From positions 1-64,000 of the forward strand of contig QANU01013470.1 of NCBI GenBank assembly GCA_003254905.1: a DNA stretch of 64,000 nt, given 5' to 3'. Of the stretch, positions 32,901 to 44,800 are shown one piece after another. This DNA is from Nissolia schottii. Lineage: Eukaryota > Streptophyta > Magnoliopsida > Fabales > Fabaceae. A model generated the notes under the pieces. It had not been told where the DNA came from and did no database searches. It saw only the letters and a program-made list of their open reading frames with translations. Position 1 is the stretch's first letter; every line of letters starts with the position of its first letter. The position numbers and the translations under genes are program-made.

Positions 32901-35900
32901 TTTACATGATGGTAAACGTAGGCACGACAAATAGGTATCACCGTCGGTTCTACACGACGGTAAGTTGTTTAGCATGAATACCGACGGTTACGACCGACAA
33001 TAACGACACAAAAAAGGCGCGAAGGACTGGCACCACCTGAAATTGCTTCCGTCGGCTAATTTTCCCCAATCGACGGAAACTATTTTTCCAATTACCGTCG
33101 TTATGTACCGACGCCAACGGAATCAACATGGCGCCATTTTTTGGCGCCACAGTTTTGCTACCGTCAGTCATTTATGTGAATCTGTTACCGTCAATCAAAA
33201 CCGCCGGTAATGGATTAAATGGAACGGTGTGTTTTGCCCGCGATTGTAACCGTTTATTCTATTCGTTTTACCGTTGGTTAGATCCGACGGTAAGTTGTAA
33301 ACCCGAATACTTAGCCGATTTTCCTTTCTCTTCTCCCCATTCCAGCCCTTTCTCCTTCTCCTCTCTTTTGTTCTCCGGACGTCGCCCAATTCCGATTCTC
33401 TCTAGAGCTCCCCATTCTCCCAGTCTCTAGAGCTCCTCTTCCTCATTCCGCTCTCACTTCTCAACCTACGAATCTCTCAGGTTCGCTGTTTATTTTTACT
33501 GGTTCTTCTTTCTTGAATATGCATTTTTGTGCCATTAGTTATTCTTCATGCTTTATGGGCTATGAATTTGTGACATTGAGTTTGCTTTGGTTCATTTGTG
33601 TTATTTTTTAAATATGAATCAATTTCTGAATGGCTGTTGCTATGTATATGTCTATGTTTATGTTTTGGCGAATGGCAAATTTGTTGCCATCAACCTGTAG
33701 CTTTGAAGATCAAAGGAGATTGAACAAGCAACTTGCTCAAAAGAAGGGAGAACGACAATTAGGTATGTCTCTTTAACTCAAACTTAACTAGGATATGTAG
33801 AGACTTATTTTCCTAGGATAGATTTGTAGGATTAGAGTTGTATGGCTGGACTGAGGGAAGGAACGCTTAGCGTTTCTTTCCGACATTGTTTGAATTGGTG
33901 TGCTGGCAATGATGATTATATGTTGTTTGCGGAGATTGGACGGGCTATGCTTTAGAACTGTTTAGGAAATGATGTGTGAAATTAAAATAATTAAGTTATC
34001 GAAATATTTTTTGTAACATGCATGTAGGATTCCCCTAAAAGTCATGATTCCCGCGAATAGATTTTGGATGTACGATCGATTATATGAGAACCGAGGTGTG
34101 ATAAAGCCAGAATTTTTTGCGGGTGTCGACTACTTTTGTATGAAATCTGCAACTAGACTAGCTGAGCGCAACATTAGATGTCCGTGTTCTTTGTGCAAGC
34201 GCTGTAAAATTCTGGATGTTGAAATGGTTAAACTGCACCTGTATAAGAATGGATTTGAGCGGCACTACTGGATATGGACTGACCACGGAGAAGTTGACGG
34301 CAACAGTGTGAATGAGTTTAGCAGGAGCAACTGTTCATGGGGAAGTACAAGCCACGCACGCGCAGAACAAGACGAAGAAACAGGAGGGTTTGAATTTAAT
34401 CCTAATGACAGATTTTGTGAAATGGTTAACGATGCATTCGATGGTGCCATGCTTGACGAAGAACCTAACACCGAGGCTAACAACTTTTATAGTCTGTTAC
34501 AAGAAGCAAATACTCCGGTATGGGAAGGCTCTGCACATACGAAGTTATCTATGGCAGTTAGGATGTTGACTATGAAGTCTGATGCCAATCAATCCGAGAG
34601 ATCATTTGATCAGTGGCTTTCGTTCATCCAAGAATTTACACCCCCTAATAATGACATACCATCAAACTTTTACCAAGCCAAGAAAATTTTCTCTAAACTT
34701 GGGTTGGAGTCCTTAAAGATTGACTGTTGTCCTGCGGGGTGTATGTTGTACTATAAGGACGAAGCAAGGTTAACTGAGTGCAGATTTTGTAGCGCTGCTA
34801 GGTTTAAACCAACGAGAGTTGGTCATGGGAGATACAAGAATGTTCCGTACAAAAGAATGCATTATTTGCCATTGATCCCAAGGCTGAAAAGATTGTTTGC
34901 ATCGATGAGCTCAGCACCACACATGAGATGGCACTACGAGAACAAGAGAAATGACGGTAATATGACGCACCCGTCGCATGCAGAAGCGTGGCAACACTTT
35001 GACAGCGTTTATCCTGACTTTGCCGCAGATCCTCGGAATGTCAGATTAGGCCTTTGCTCGGATGGTTTTTCTCCTAATAATCAATTCAGCAAACCCTACT
35101 CGTGTTGGCCAGTGATTGTTACGCCGTATAATCTTCCCCCTGATATGTGCATGAAAGATCCATATCTGTTTTTATCTTGCGTCATCCCGGGGCCGAGCAA
35201 CCCAAAAGCTAAGATTGACGTTTTCCTCCAACCATTGATTGATGAATTGATAATTTTGTGGAGCACAGGTGTTCTTGCGTATGACGTGTCCATGAAACAA
35301 AATTTTATGCTGAGGGCGTCCTTGATGTGGACTATTAACGATTTTCCTGCTTATGGCATGTTGTCTGGATGGATGACAGTGGGTAGGTTGGCATGTCCAG
35401 TCTGTATGGAAGACACTAAGGCATTCCGGCTACCAAACGGAGGAAAACAATTGTGGTTTGATTGTCATAGGTATTCTCGGATCCTAATCACACTTATAGG
35501 AACAGTAAGTATGGATTCCGGAAGAACAGAATTGAAAACGTTCAGCCTCCACAGAGATTAACTAGCATGGACATTTGGAGGCGGGTAAGACGGTTTCCGA
35601 AGATAACTGAGAGTGGAAATGTTAGGCTTCAGGTTACGGAGTACAACATAACTGGACGAAGAAAAGCATATTTTGGGATTTGCCGTATTGGAAAGATAAT
35701 TTAGTTCGCCATTGTCTTGATGTTATGCATATTGAAAAGAACTTTTTGATAATATAATTCATACTGTCATGAACACTGATCAAACCAAGGACAACAAAAA
35801 GGCAAGACTGGATTTGAAAGATGTTTGCAGACGCCGTGAGTTGAATTTACAGGAGATTTCAGGCGGTCATGTCATCAAGCCGAAGGCTTGCTACACACTG

Positions 35901-38900
35901 AACAAGCAACAAGTCCAACGTGTTCTTCATTGGTTACAGACTCTTAGATTGCCTGACGGTTATGCATCTAACTTGGCTCGATGTGTAAATATCGCCCAAG
36001 GAAAGCTAGTTGGAATGAAAAGTCATGATTGTCACGTGTTTATGCAATGTTTGCTACCAATTGCGTTTAAAGAGTTACCCAAGAACGTGTCAAAGCCTCT
36101 AACAGAATTAAGTCACTTCTTCGGGACATTGTGTTCGTCCACAGTTAATGTTAATGACCTCGTACTCCTGGAACACAACATTCCGATCATCCTCTGCCAG
36201 CTTGAAAGATTGTTCCCCCCAGTTTGTTTGATGTTATGGAACATTTGCCTGTACACTTGCCTTACGAGGCTCGAATGTGTGGTCCGGTTCAGTATAGGTG
36301 GATGTATCCATTTGAGAGATGCATGGGAGTGTTTAAGAGGACCGTTAAGAACAGAGCTCGCATTGAGAAGTCGATATGCGAGGCATTCTTGACTAAAGAA
36401 ACTTCATTCTTCTGTTCGTACTACTTTGCTTCTAATGTTGACTGCAGTAGAACCACGGTGGGACGTAACGACGATGGTGGATGAGTGCCTAGTCTGTCGA
36501 CCCTTTCTATATTCAATCAAACTGGTCGTCCGGCAGGAAAGGGAAAGGACTATTGGTTGAGTGGGAAATAAAGGGAAGCAGCTCACTTAGTTGTTTTGCT
36601 CAACTGCGAAGAAGTACTTCCCTACTATGAGTAAGTTCGTTCAACCATATATTTTCATATATTATATTTGATTAACATACACTTTAACCTTTGTTTTGTT
36701 ACCAACTAGTGTATGACTTCAGGATATTTTAACGCGAATTTGGTGATCAGTACGGGAATCAAACGTTCCCGTCATGGTTTGCAAACTATGTATGCCTTTA
36801 TAGATTTTACACTATCTACTTTGCCCGAATGAAATACTTTACTCATCATCGATTAAGTTTAACTAAAACTTTATCACCTGGATTTCATTAGGTGCAAAAT
36901 AATTCTAGAAACGACAGTGACTTGATGAGTTTGACATGGGGACCAATGAACAAAGCGATTAGCTGGCCCATTTACTTTGTTAACGGATACAAGTTTCACA
37001 CACATAAATGGTCAACTAATCAAAAGACGGACAACAGTGGTGTTTGTGTCAAGGGTGAATATTCTAATACTGATGGACCAAGCGTTGATTTCTACGGAAT
37101 GCTACAAAAGATACTTGTATTATAATATAAACACAATGGTCCATCTAACCACGTCGTTCTCTTCTACTGTGATTGGTACGATCCTTCCCCAAATGGAACG
37201 CGGACTCATCCAGATTACTACGTTACTGAGATTAATCATGCAAGGCGGTACAATGGTTATGATCCATTCATTGTTGCTGAAAGAGCGAAACAAGTTTACT
37301 ATGCAAGCTATCCAGGACCTACTCAATCAAGCTGGAAAGTTGTGATCAAAAGCAAACCGAGTGGCCGCATTCAGATGGATGGATTGGAATCAACTGAGCA
37401 ATCAACGAATGATCAACCGTATCAAGTGTCAAATCCAATTCCCGCAACAATTGTTGTTCAAACAACAGATACGAGCACATTGTTAGCAACAGGTGACGAA
37501 CCAGAAATATTCCAACTTTCTAACCTCTATCAACAATCAACTGGTGATTCCGGCAATGATGAGGACGAAGAAGAGGAAGAAGAGGTAGAAGAAGACGAAG
37601 AAGAACAAGAAGAAGAAGAATTTGACGAGGACCTAAATTCTGATGAGTCTGACGATGATGTTTATCTTTCATCATCAGACTAACTAATATTTGTAAATTA
37701 TTTGAACAATTGCTAATTTAAATTTCTTTTAATGGATCTAAACATGCAATGATGTTTATATGGGGACCACTTCGTTCAACTGCTTCTGTCATCCGTTGTT
37801 GTGTGGGATTAGGATGTAGGACACGTAATTAATTTTAAGGCACAAGCGAAGATTTATGACGAAGACATCAGATTTGGCAGAGGGAAGTTAGGAAGAAGGG
37901 GGTGATGATGGCGATGGCCGTTCTCACCATGAGGTTGATAGTAGTGACAAATCTATTGTTGACAATGATCGTTATGAAATTAAAGATGATAAAACTTTTG
38001 AAGACGAATGAATAATTCCCAAGAATGAAGATGAACAGATTAGGAGTATTGATGGAAAAATTAAGCTTAGGGTTGTGAAATTCGGATGAATTTAGAGAAA
38101 TTTAGAGTAATTAGGGATTTCATTAATTAGACTTGGGATAAATTTAGAATTTTATTTAGTTAGTGTATAAAATGAAGGGATCGTTAGAGGGAAGAAATTG
38201 AATAATATTTGTAGAAGTAGGTCAAAAATATGAATGCAGAATCATAGGAATATAATGTATGACTTAATTTGGAACATCATAACTTGTCACCTTTGACGAT
38301 CTCAATCCCCAGCTTGGAATATAATTGTCTTATCTGATCAACTTCAACTTGCGTTCCTCTTTCCGTTTCTTTCCATTCAACACCTTCAATCTCAATGGCA
38401 ACAAGCTCCGCACGACCAGCACCCCCAATTTGCGAATTAGAATCCGAATAGGAACGAAGAACGTAGAGCGAAAAGCACAAAGCGGCTCCAACCAAAGCGA
38501 GCGCGAGATTAATATTCATCAACTGTATCGTAAGGCATCCAAGGTAGAAGCTAAGAAGTTCAGCTTCAAAACCAAGGTCGATTTGCTTGGACAAGCACAG
38601 CGACATCAAAGCGAAAGATGCATTAGAAATCAGACCGAACACATCTGGTTTGTTACCGTGGTTGTTACTGTCCTTGTCGCCGAAGAAGGAGTACAGAGAG
38701 GTTAGCATTAGAGCCACGACTCCCATGAGGGCTTTGAGCAAGAGATTGTGGTGTTCGTTACTACCGCATGAGAATCTGCATTTCCTCGCGAATAGCATGA
38801 CGCAGAGGATCGTGAGACTCACGGCGCCGTAGAGGGAGGCCTTCAGGATGCTCCACTGACCGACCACGTGCTTGAAAGACAGGCTCAGCGCGTAGAAGAG

Positions 38901-38987
38901 GAGCCCGATCACGCTTGACACCAACCCCATCATTTGCCATACCTTTAACTGAAATAACGGATTCCGAAACCATGCGGACCAGGGCAT
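26933..38987 (-). CDS. EXO70J-type gene (copy 3), exon 1 at 38987-38291, exon 2 at 28266-26933
   Basis: Two blocks join in frame to a 676-aa EXO70J-like protein. Exon 1 (232 complete codons plus one base) encodes a membrane domain with about five hydrophobic helices (VWQMMGLVSSVIGLLFYAL, ALMGVVALMLTSLYSFFG, LVGAALCFSLYVL). Exon 2 encodes the EXO70 domain (EKNYF-type start, YADLSFMEICHEPAVRLL, RQDSTRVAVPGGGLHPTNRHVMNFL). Exon 2 has no usable ATG at its 5' end; the frame runs open to a stop at about 28295, so it cannot start a full protein alone. The 38290/38291 boundary reads AAAG/GTGACA and the 28266/28267 boundary ATAG/GTGAGA. The phases match, giving a 10.0-kb intron that carries a CACTA transposon. 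Alternatively this is a gene disrupted by insertion. Both models restore the same protein. Confidence 0.72.
28267..29045. other. Left part of the 10-kb insert/intron, before the CACTA element
   Basis: AT-rich with no frame. Positions 28604-28640 and 28735-28775 contain the complementary phrases AACAAGTGTC..TAAGGACACTTGTTAAGAAA and TTTCTTAACAAGTGTCC..TTAGGAC, suggesting a small inverted-repeat transposon of about 180 bp at 28600-28785. Confidence 0.4.
29070..30080. repeat. CACTA subterminal repeat cluster A
   Basis: At least fifteen copies of ACCGTCGG or its complement CCGACGGT(AA), many imperfect, lie in both orientations. Such motifs are the binding sites of the accessory TnpA-type protein in En/Spm elements. 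The cluster is interrupted by a hairpin at 29592-29743. Three telomere-like CCTAAACC repeats occur at 29808-29830. Confidence 0.8.
29592..29743. repeat. Imperfect hairpin inside cluster A
   Basis: The left arm (GAGTGATAAAGGCCAAGGC..GGTTGTAATTACTCAAGTGTTGGG) pairs with the right arm (CCCAACTTAATTACAACCATG..CTTGTCCTTTATCAATCACTC). The arms are roughly 60-70 nt with a loop of about 20 nt. Either a small nested transposon or an RNA hairpin. Confidence 0.65.
30480..30770 (+). repeat. TA / TTA microsatellite tract
   Basis: GTATATATATG and (ATT)n/(TTA)n runs with interruptions lie directly upstream of the Ptta-like start at 30792. All frames over it are low-complexity Tyr/Ile strings, not genes. 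Confidence 0.9.
30792..32582 (+). pseudogene. CACTA Ptta/En-Spm type (Transposase_24-like) accessory gene
   Basis: A five-exon structure can be read. Exon 1 starts at ATG 30792 or in a second frame and ends at about 31148 (AGCAG/GTATGT). Exon 2 is 31245-31371 (RFIPHKLAKRAVTDTVKKCY). Exon 3 is 31468-31749 (KKGKTLAPEWITGEQLGELKRYW). Exon 4 begins near 31844 (GRPPTEAELFCETHTY) and ends at about 31952. Exon 5 is 32055-32582 and ends in an acidic tail after a coiled coil (ENDQLRETVFKLNQELQQQ). The order, with the GRPPTEAELF-type block near the middle, fits plant Ptta/En-Spm proteins. A homopolymer of seven A at the exon 4 start puts it one base out of frame. Exon 1 also needs a frame change (its ATG frame stops at 31043). 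Probably inactive. Confidence 0.7.
32836..33295. repeat. CACTA subterminal repeat cluster B, internal
   Basis: About ten ACCGTCGG / CCGACGGTAA motifs lie between the two coding units, where a single intact CACTA element would not normally have them. The self-complementary GGCGCCATTTTTTGGCGCC at 33130-33148 sits within. Confidence 0.75.
34044..37683 (+). pseudogene. CACTA TNP2-type transposase (TnpD-like), frameshifted
   Basis: The frame at 34044-35480 has an N-terminal Transpos_assoc domain with Cys-rich IRCPCSLCKRCK. The tnp2 domain follows, with CPAGCMLYYKDE, MRWHYENKRNDG, HPSHAEAWQHFD, VRLGLCSDGFSP (likely catalytic Asp) and ACPVCMEDTKAF. Frameshifts near 35480 and 35660 separate VRHCLDVMHIEKNFFD, which reads on in another frame. 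The DUF4218-like block (MKSHDCHVFMQCLLP) at 35769-36220 continues after another shift as HLPYEARMCGPVQYRWMYPFER. DUF4216-like blocks follow (36892-37345; SWPIYFVNGYKFHT, VLFYCDWYDP). A Glu/Asp-rich tail ends at 37683. At least four frameshifts make it non-functional. Confidence 0.88.
37684..38290. other. Right part of the 10-kb insert/intron
   Basis: No CACTA terminus or subterminal motif is found. Low-complexity acidic frames are the tail of the transposase region. The EXO70J exon 1 boundary is at 38290/38291. Confidence 0.4.
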
Positions 38988-41847
38988 GCTGCTTTCTTTT
39001 TTCTTCTTTGTTTCTTTTTCGAGGGGACCTGAGAGGTTTTAGGTGTAACAAGAGGCTTTTAGGGTGTGGCCATGACGCAAGGTTTGGGTTTGAAAGCTAC
39101 CTTGAAGCTTTATTTGAATCTAAGGTGATTTTCGTGGAAGGAGAATATAATCTTTTATTTGACGGATATATAGTTACTTGTCAAAATTCATAAGAATATA
39201 CTCAGAATCAAGAAGACGTAGACTCGAATCAAATGCACCCCAGCTATATGGATGGACATGTATGGAAAATTAACGAATCTTCCAATAGGCTAACTTCATT
39301 TGGCAGCAAGAAGTGGGTGTGCATTTAATGGTGTATCTACCATTATTATATGTGTATAATAATATATAAGATGGACGGCGCCTGTAATTTGCTTAGAGTC
39401 ATCGTCCATATAAATGTAATGTATCTACCATTATCATATCAATATATGTGATTATAGTCCTTTCTTTATTAGACCATGACAAACAAGGAATACCAATTAG
39501 TTACATTTAATTAAACTATCATAAACTTGCTTACCAGACAGAAAATTATAAACTTCACTATCTCCTTTCATATCAATTGAACTTCTGTAATAAAAAGACA
39601 TTAATAAATGGAGTTTACGCCTGCAATGGAAATACTTTAATACTTGGTTAAAGTGGATCTCATCAAAAATGAATACTTGGCCGTCACGGTCTCAAATTCT
39701 CGAAGTGAAAGTGATTCCAAGTGTATTTAGAGGCAATGGGAGCGGGCGATGTGTGGTNCCTGTGAATTAAAATTTGTCTATATTTCAACTCAATATTTGT
39801 ATTGGTATTTATCTATATTTTTTTTTGTTGAAAATATATGAATACCTACATATATTTAGGTATATTTTTGTTACTTTACAAAAAAAATTAAAAAATTATG
39901 AAAAAGTTTATTTATAATTTTTCATGACAATTAAGATCTATAGACTTAAAATATAACATATAAACAATAAAGAAAGTAAATATCATGGTTCTAAAAATTG
40001 GACCGGACTGACTGATTGAATAGAACCCTTATTTGATTCGATTTGTTTTCAAAAATCGCTTGTATTGAAAACTGGCGAATTGGACCAGTCAAAATCGGAC
40101 CCGTTCTTTTCATATTTTTGTTTTTGAAAACTGCAATTTTTTTTAAAATAAAATAAAAATAATATTTTTTTATTAATTTGTATGTAATACTTATATATTT
40201 TTTACACGAAAATCACTTCTCAACCAAGGCAAATGTATCAATTATAAAACAGCATAATAACTGATCCCTAACTAGGCGATTTCACCAAAGGGTGACTCAA
40301 CCATTTGGTTATATGGGTTCTCCAAGTAATAGAACTATGAATAAGTCTTGGACAAAGGTGAAATTATGGAATGAGGAAAATAGCTTGCATTAATCAATAG
40401 CCAACGTTCACACCAAATTCACAAACGTTGGGTAAAGTTCTGGGAAAAACTACAACTACAACCTAATTAAAAGATGAAAAGTGCGTAAAAGCAAGTAAAG
40501 CAAAGTAAAATTTGTTTTGAGATGTGTGTATGTGTCTTTTCCTGTGTTTTGAGTGCTCAAATACCCTTGGCAAATAACTGTACTGCCACCGTGGTGTAAC
40601 TTCCAACTTTACCATGTAGCAAAAACCGTCCCGCCATTGCCTGCTCCAAAAACTGCTCTTAAAGATTAACTGATAGTAATTGAGGCATTCCTTCATAGCT
40701 ATTTTCACAATCCACTGCCACCTCAGCTAAAGTCTTTAAGCCAAGCAATCCCCAAGTCGTGGCATAACTTAGCTCTTATGGATCCTTTAGCCGATGGGAG
40801 TCGCCTCTTCTTGCCTAGTTGCAGGGCTCTCTTTCTAATCCCTTCGGCTAAAGCATGATTCAAATTTAAAATTCGAGTGGTAACATATGCACCCCTTCTA
40901 TCGGCTAGCCGAAAGATGAGGTTGGATGATATAACTGTCACATCAAGGTTACTATTCAACTTTGCCGTGATAAATTAGCACTACAACTTCCACTTCCACC
41001 ACGTTAACCCACTATGACTGCACTGCATCTTCTTCAACTCATTAAATATGCGGTAAAACAATTTTAACTCATTAAAGGAGTAAATTATCCTCTGCAAACA
41101 GGAGTACTTCATTCACCTCAAAAACACATTTATCATAACCATTTCGTGTGATGTGAAGAATAATCAAAAACAGTTTCGGTTGATTGGACCCATTAGAGAT
41201 TATTTTTATAAGGAAAGATATTATCATACAACCACGAAAATTGTCTCCCACCTATCCAAGAACAAAAAATCCAACGACGGACATACGTGGGGAAAAGAAA
41301 ATCATTAAACAACACAAAAAAGAACAGAAACAGCAAAAGCGGAGTGATATTTTAGAATTATAAACTGCCAGAGTTGGCAATATAGCTGCAGAAGGAAGGA
41401 GCGTCATTCTTGACGCAGATTGAAATGCAATGCATAGTGGGTCACCGTGATGGAGGTGGAAGTTAACTTTTTTTTTATTATTATTTAAAATAGTTAATTG
41501 CTTTTATAATTGTAATAAAATATGTGGAATCATCTCCACCATTCATTGTTTTCAAAGGCCATAATTAGTGCACTTTAATCTCAAAAGTGCAAAGTGCACT
41601 TTAGAGGTGCCATTTCCCTAGGGAAGCTTTGCAAAACCAGCAGCGAGTCAAATGGTAATTTACAACATCAAAAATGAGTTTTAATGACGTGTGAGAAACG
41701 TTGTAAGAGGTACAAGTGTGAGATCAAACCTAGAAAACCTGAGTAGTGCTTCCTTTAGTTTATTGTCATAGCTACAAACATATTTCTGGAGTGTGTGGCA
41801 CATCAATGAATAAAGAAGATAAAAATTTAAAATTACAGCCACAGTGA
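38988..41847. other. Intergenic between EXO70J copy 3 and SNX2
   Basis: No gene recognised. Minus-strand frames at 40463-40708 and 40723-40959 have no similarity I know. One undetermined base lies at 39758. The AT-rich stretches at 39830-40260 look like transposon debris. Confidence 0.35.
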
Positions 41848-44800
41848 TCAAGTGCTTTCTTTTGCATATCCACCTGTTTCTTCAACAACTTTTGTCCAGA
41901 CATTTGCTATTTTCTCAGCATACCCCACCTATCAATTCACACAGAGGCTTACTTAGGAGGCAAACCATTAGATGATCATGAATACAACCAAAGATAGTAA
42001 CAAGCAGCATGGGCGTAAGGAAAGGCAAATCAACCAACGCTGTAGACAGAAAATATACAGGTTTTTAATACCCATTAATTTACCTAAAGATTAGAAAGCA
42101 AGCGCACGTGCACTACTGAATTCGAAAACAGCTAAATCGAATTTAAAAGAAGTTAAATCAAGCATATAAAGTTTACCCCAAAAAAACGACAAGCATATGA
42201 AGAATTTTCATTTATTAGAGTGCAAAATCATATGTTAGAATTTAGAAACACATCAAATGTATGATAGATTTATTACATTTTCAATTCTTCCCACACCCAT
42301 CCACTTTTTTAGGGCCTCCAATCTCCATGCATTATTAAATCAATTATCCAAATATCTACATTTTATTTTTATCTTCCAAATAAACTTGAGGATATTATAT
42401 GACTTACATTAGAAGAACAAAATCTTCTAAGAATCAATTTAACTTGCTTATTTTACTCTAGCTTCAATGTTTCACTTCAGGCTCATGTTTTTTTTTTTAA
42501 ATTAATTTCACGTCAGGCTCTCCACCACACCAAATGCAACACTTTTTTGTTGTTGTAAACTCAATGCTTCATTGTCATATATATGAAGTTGCAAAAATGC
42601 TACATGTACACCCAATTTTATACACTCATACATACACCATTAATAATGCACAAACTTTATTCTCATGACTGCACAAACATTACAAACTTATAGATGATAT
42701 TCCCAATTATACTTAATTAAGTGCACAAACATTACAGGCATTAAAACACAAACTTTATATATATAAATATAGGGTGTATGTATGGCGTATATTTTTTTGT
42801 GTACATGTAGCAGGACTCATTAAGTTAAATGATAACAATAACAACCAACTCTTTTCCCATTCAGTGCAGTTGGCTAAATCGTGTTTATTATTATGTTTTA
42901 CATAATTGCCAGTTTTAAATTACGTCTCTGGATGATACTTGGACCTTTATTTTTCATTTTTGGTGAAATGCCTAGTCCCTGGACACATAGGTTTAAAGTG
43001 TTTGATATTGTGTTTTATACAATCGGTTTTGAACTTTAGATGTTTCTTAGAGTTGAAATAAGATTTTTTATATTAAACTTTTGAAATACTGTTGTTGCAC
43101 TTGGCTCCATGTTTCTTATGTTTTTCTTTATCTTATAAAAAAAAAATGTGCACCATACAAACATCTAATACTATGGCTGCAGAACATTTAATATAAATAA
43201 ACTTGAACAGAGTAGCAAGAGCAGAAGTTCTTTGGAACATACATGATACACCATTAAAGGTTACATACATGGCTAGGGGTGTTCAAATTAACATTTGATC
43301 AAACCAAACCTAAACCATAATAAAATTAAAAAAACCGGTTTTTTAAAAGAGTTTTAAAACTGAATCCATTTTTCCATAAAAGGTTTGAAACCAGTTTTAG
43401 AATATAAAACCTGAACTATTTTAGTCCCCTACAACATGTCAAGTAACCTCATCCCCTCCCACCAACCTCTCCATCCTACTGTCCGCCATCAACCTCCTTG
43501 GCCCGCTGCCTTTGCTCCAAAAGTGTTGAGGGACATTAACCATCCTTTTATCCGCTACCTTTAACACAACTCCATGGCAGAGAACTAGCGATGAACCAAC
43601 GCTTGTTTGTCTTCGCCTCTACTATGCGCTAACCATCCCAGATCGTGTCGATCTTGGTGCTTCATCTCGTTTTCTTCTCCACCTTATTTATGTGCAAAAC
43701 CACCACAGATCATGTCGATCATGATGGTAGTCTAGGTGCTTCATCTTCTCTACTCCAAACGTGTAAATATGGCGGTGGGAGTGTAGATCCGACAAGCGTG
43801 AAGCTTCTGCGGTTCGTGACCTTTGGCTCCACTCTATGACGAAAAATTGACGGTCTCCTGGTGGAAATCTCAACGAAAGAAGGAGGAGCTCAACGGCAGA
43901 GGTTATAGGCGAAGCAAGCAGAGGTAGTTGTTGAGCAAGAGGGAGGTTGCAGTTATGGACAGTTTATTATAAAATAATCAATCGGTTTTATAAAGGGTAA
44001 AACCCTTTTATGGTCTCGTAGTTATACCTAATTAATCACTTTCGTCACTTATTTTTAAAAGTGTTCACTTTGCTCTTCTATTTGTTAAAATAAATCAGTT
44101 TGACCCTTTTTTTTCATTTAACCACATTTAAATAGTGATTTTACTCGCATTAGAAAAGTGAGATTAAATGAAAAGAAGAACCAAACTGACTCATTTTACC
44201 AATTAGAGGACCAAATTGAACGTTTTTAAAAATAAGTAACGAAAGTGATTAATTGGGTATAATTACCCTTTTATAAAATATCTTTCCTCGTTTGGTTTAA
44301 TGCTTATTGTGTATGATATGTTTGATTATTTTGGGACTTGTCAATTAGTTATTGTAGCAATGAGGGGGACCAATTTGTGGAGGTGTTTGTTGATGTGTGT
44401 TGGGCTTTCGTTTCCACTTCTATAACTAGTAAACCCACTTTTGTTAGCATCTCAGACTTATCGATATTTTTTTCTTAAATAACCGGTGCAAAATCAGTTC
44501 GAGAAATATGAAATAGTTAAGTTGAAAAACCAAATTATAAAACCGGTTTACATTGGGTTTTGGTTTGGTTTTTACCAAAAGCACTCCATGCACACTCCTA
44601 TTCATAGCTAAACCATTTGCCAAATCAGTTCGAGAAATATAAAACAGTTTGGTTGTAAAACCAAATTATAAAACCGGTTTACATTGGGTTTTGGTTTGGT
44701 TTTTACCAAAACCACTCCATGCACACTCCTATTCATGGCTAAACCATTTGCAATCATAACTAGGAGTGTACATAGAGCGGTTTTGGTAAAAACCACACCA

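Larger units (their letters stand above)
29046..37683 (+). mobile_element. CACTA (En/Spm) DNA transposon, decayed, 3' end not found
   Basis: It begins with the canonical terminus CACTACAAGAAAA at 29046. Subterminal ACCGTCGG / CCGACGGTAA motifs follow in both orientations (29070-30080), with a second cluster at 32836-33295. Two coding units lie inside: a Ptta/En-Spm type (Transposase_24-like) gene at 30792-32582 and a TNP2-type transposase at 34044-37683. No matching TTCTTGTAGTG terminus is visible to the right, so the element is 3'-truncated or a composite of two CACTA units. A weak second left-terminus-like phrase, TTACTACAAAATCAAC, at 32704 supports the composite idea. It lies inside the EXO70J copy 3 insert. 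Confidence 0.85.
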
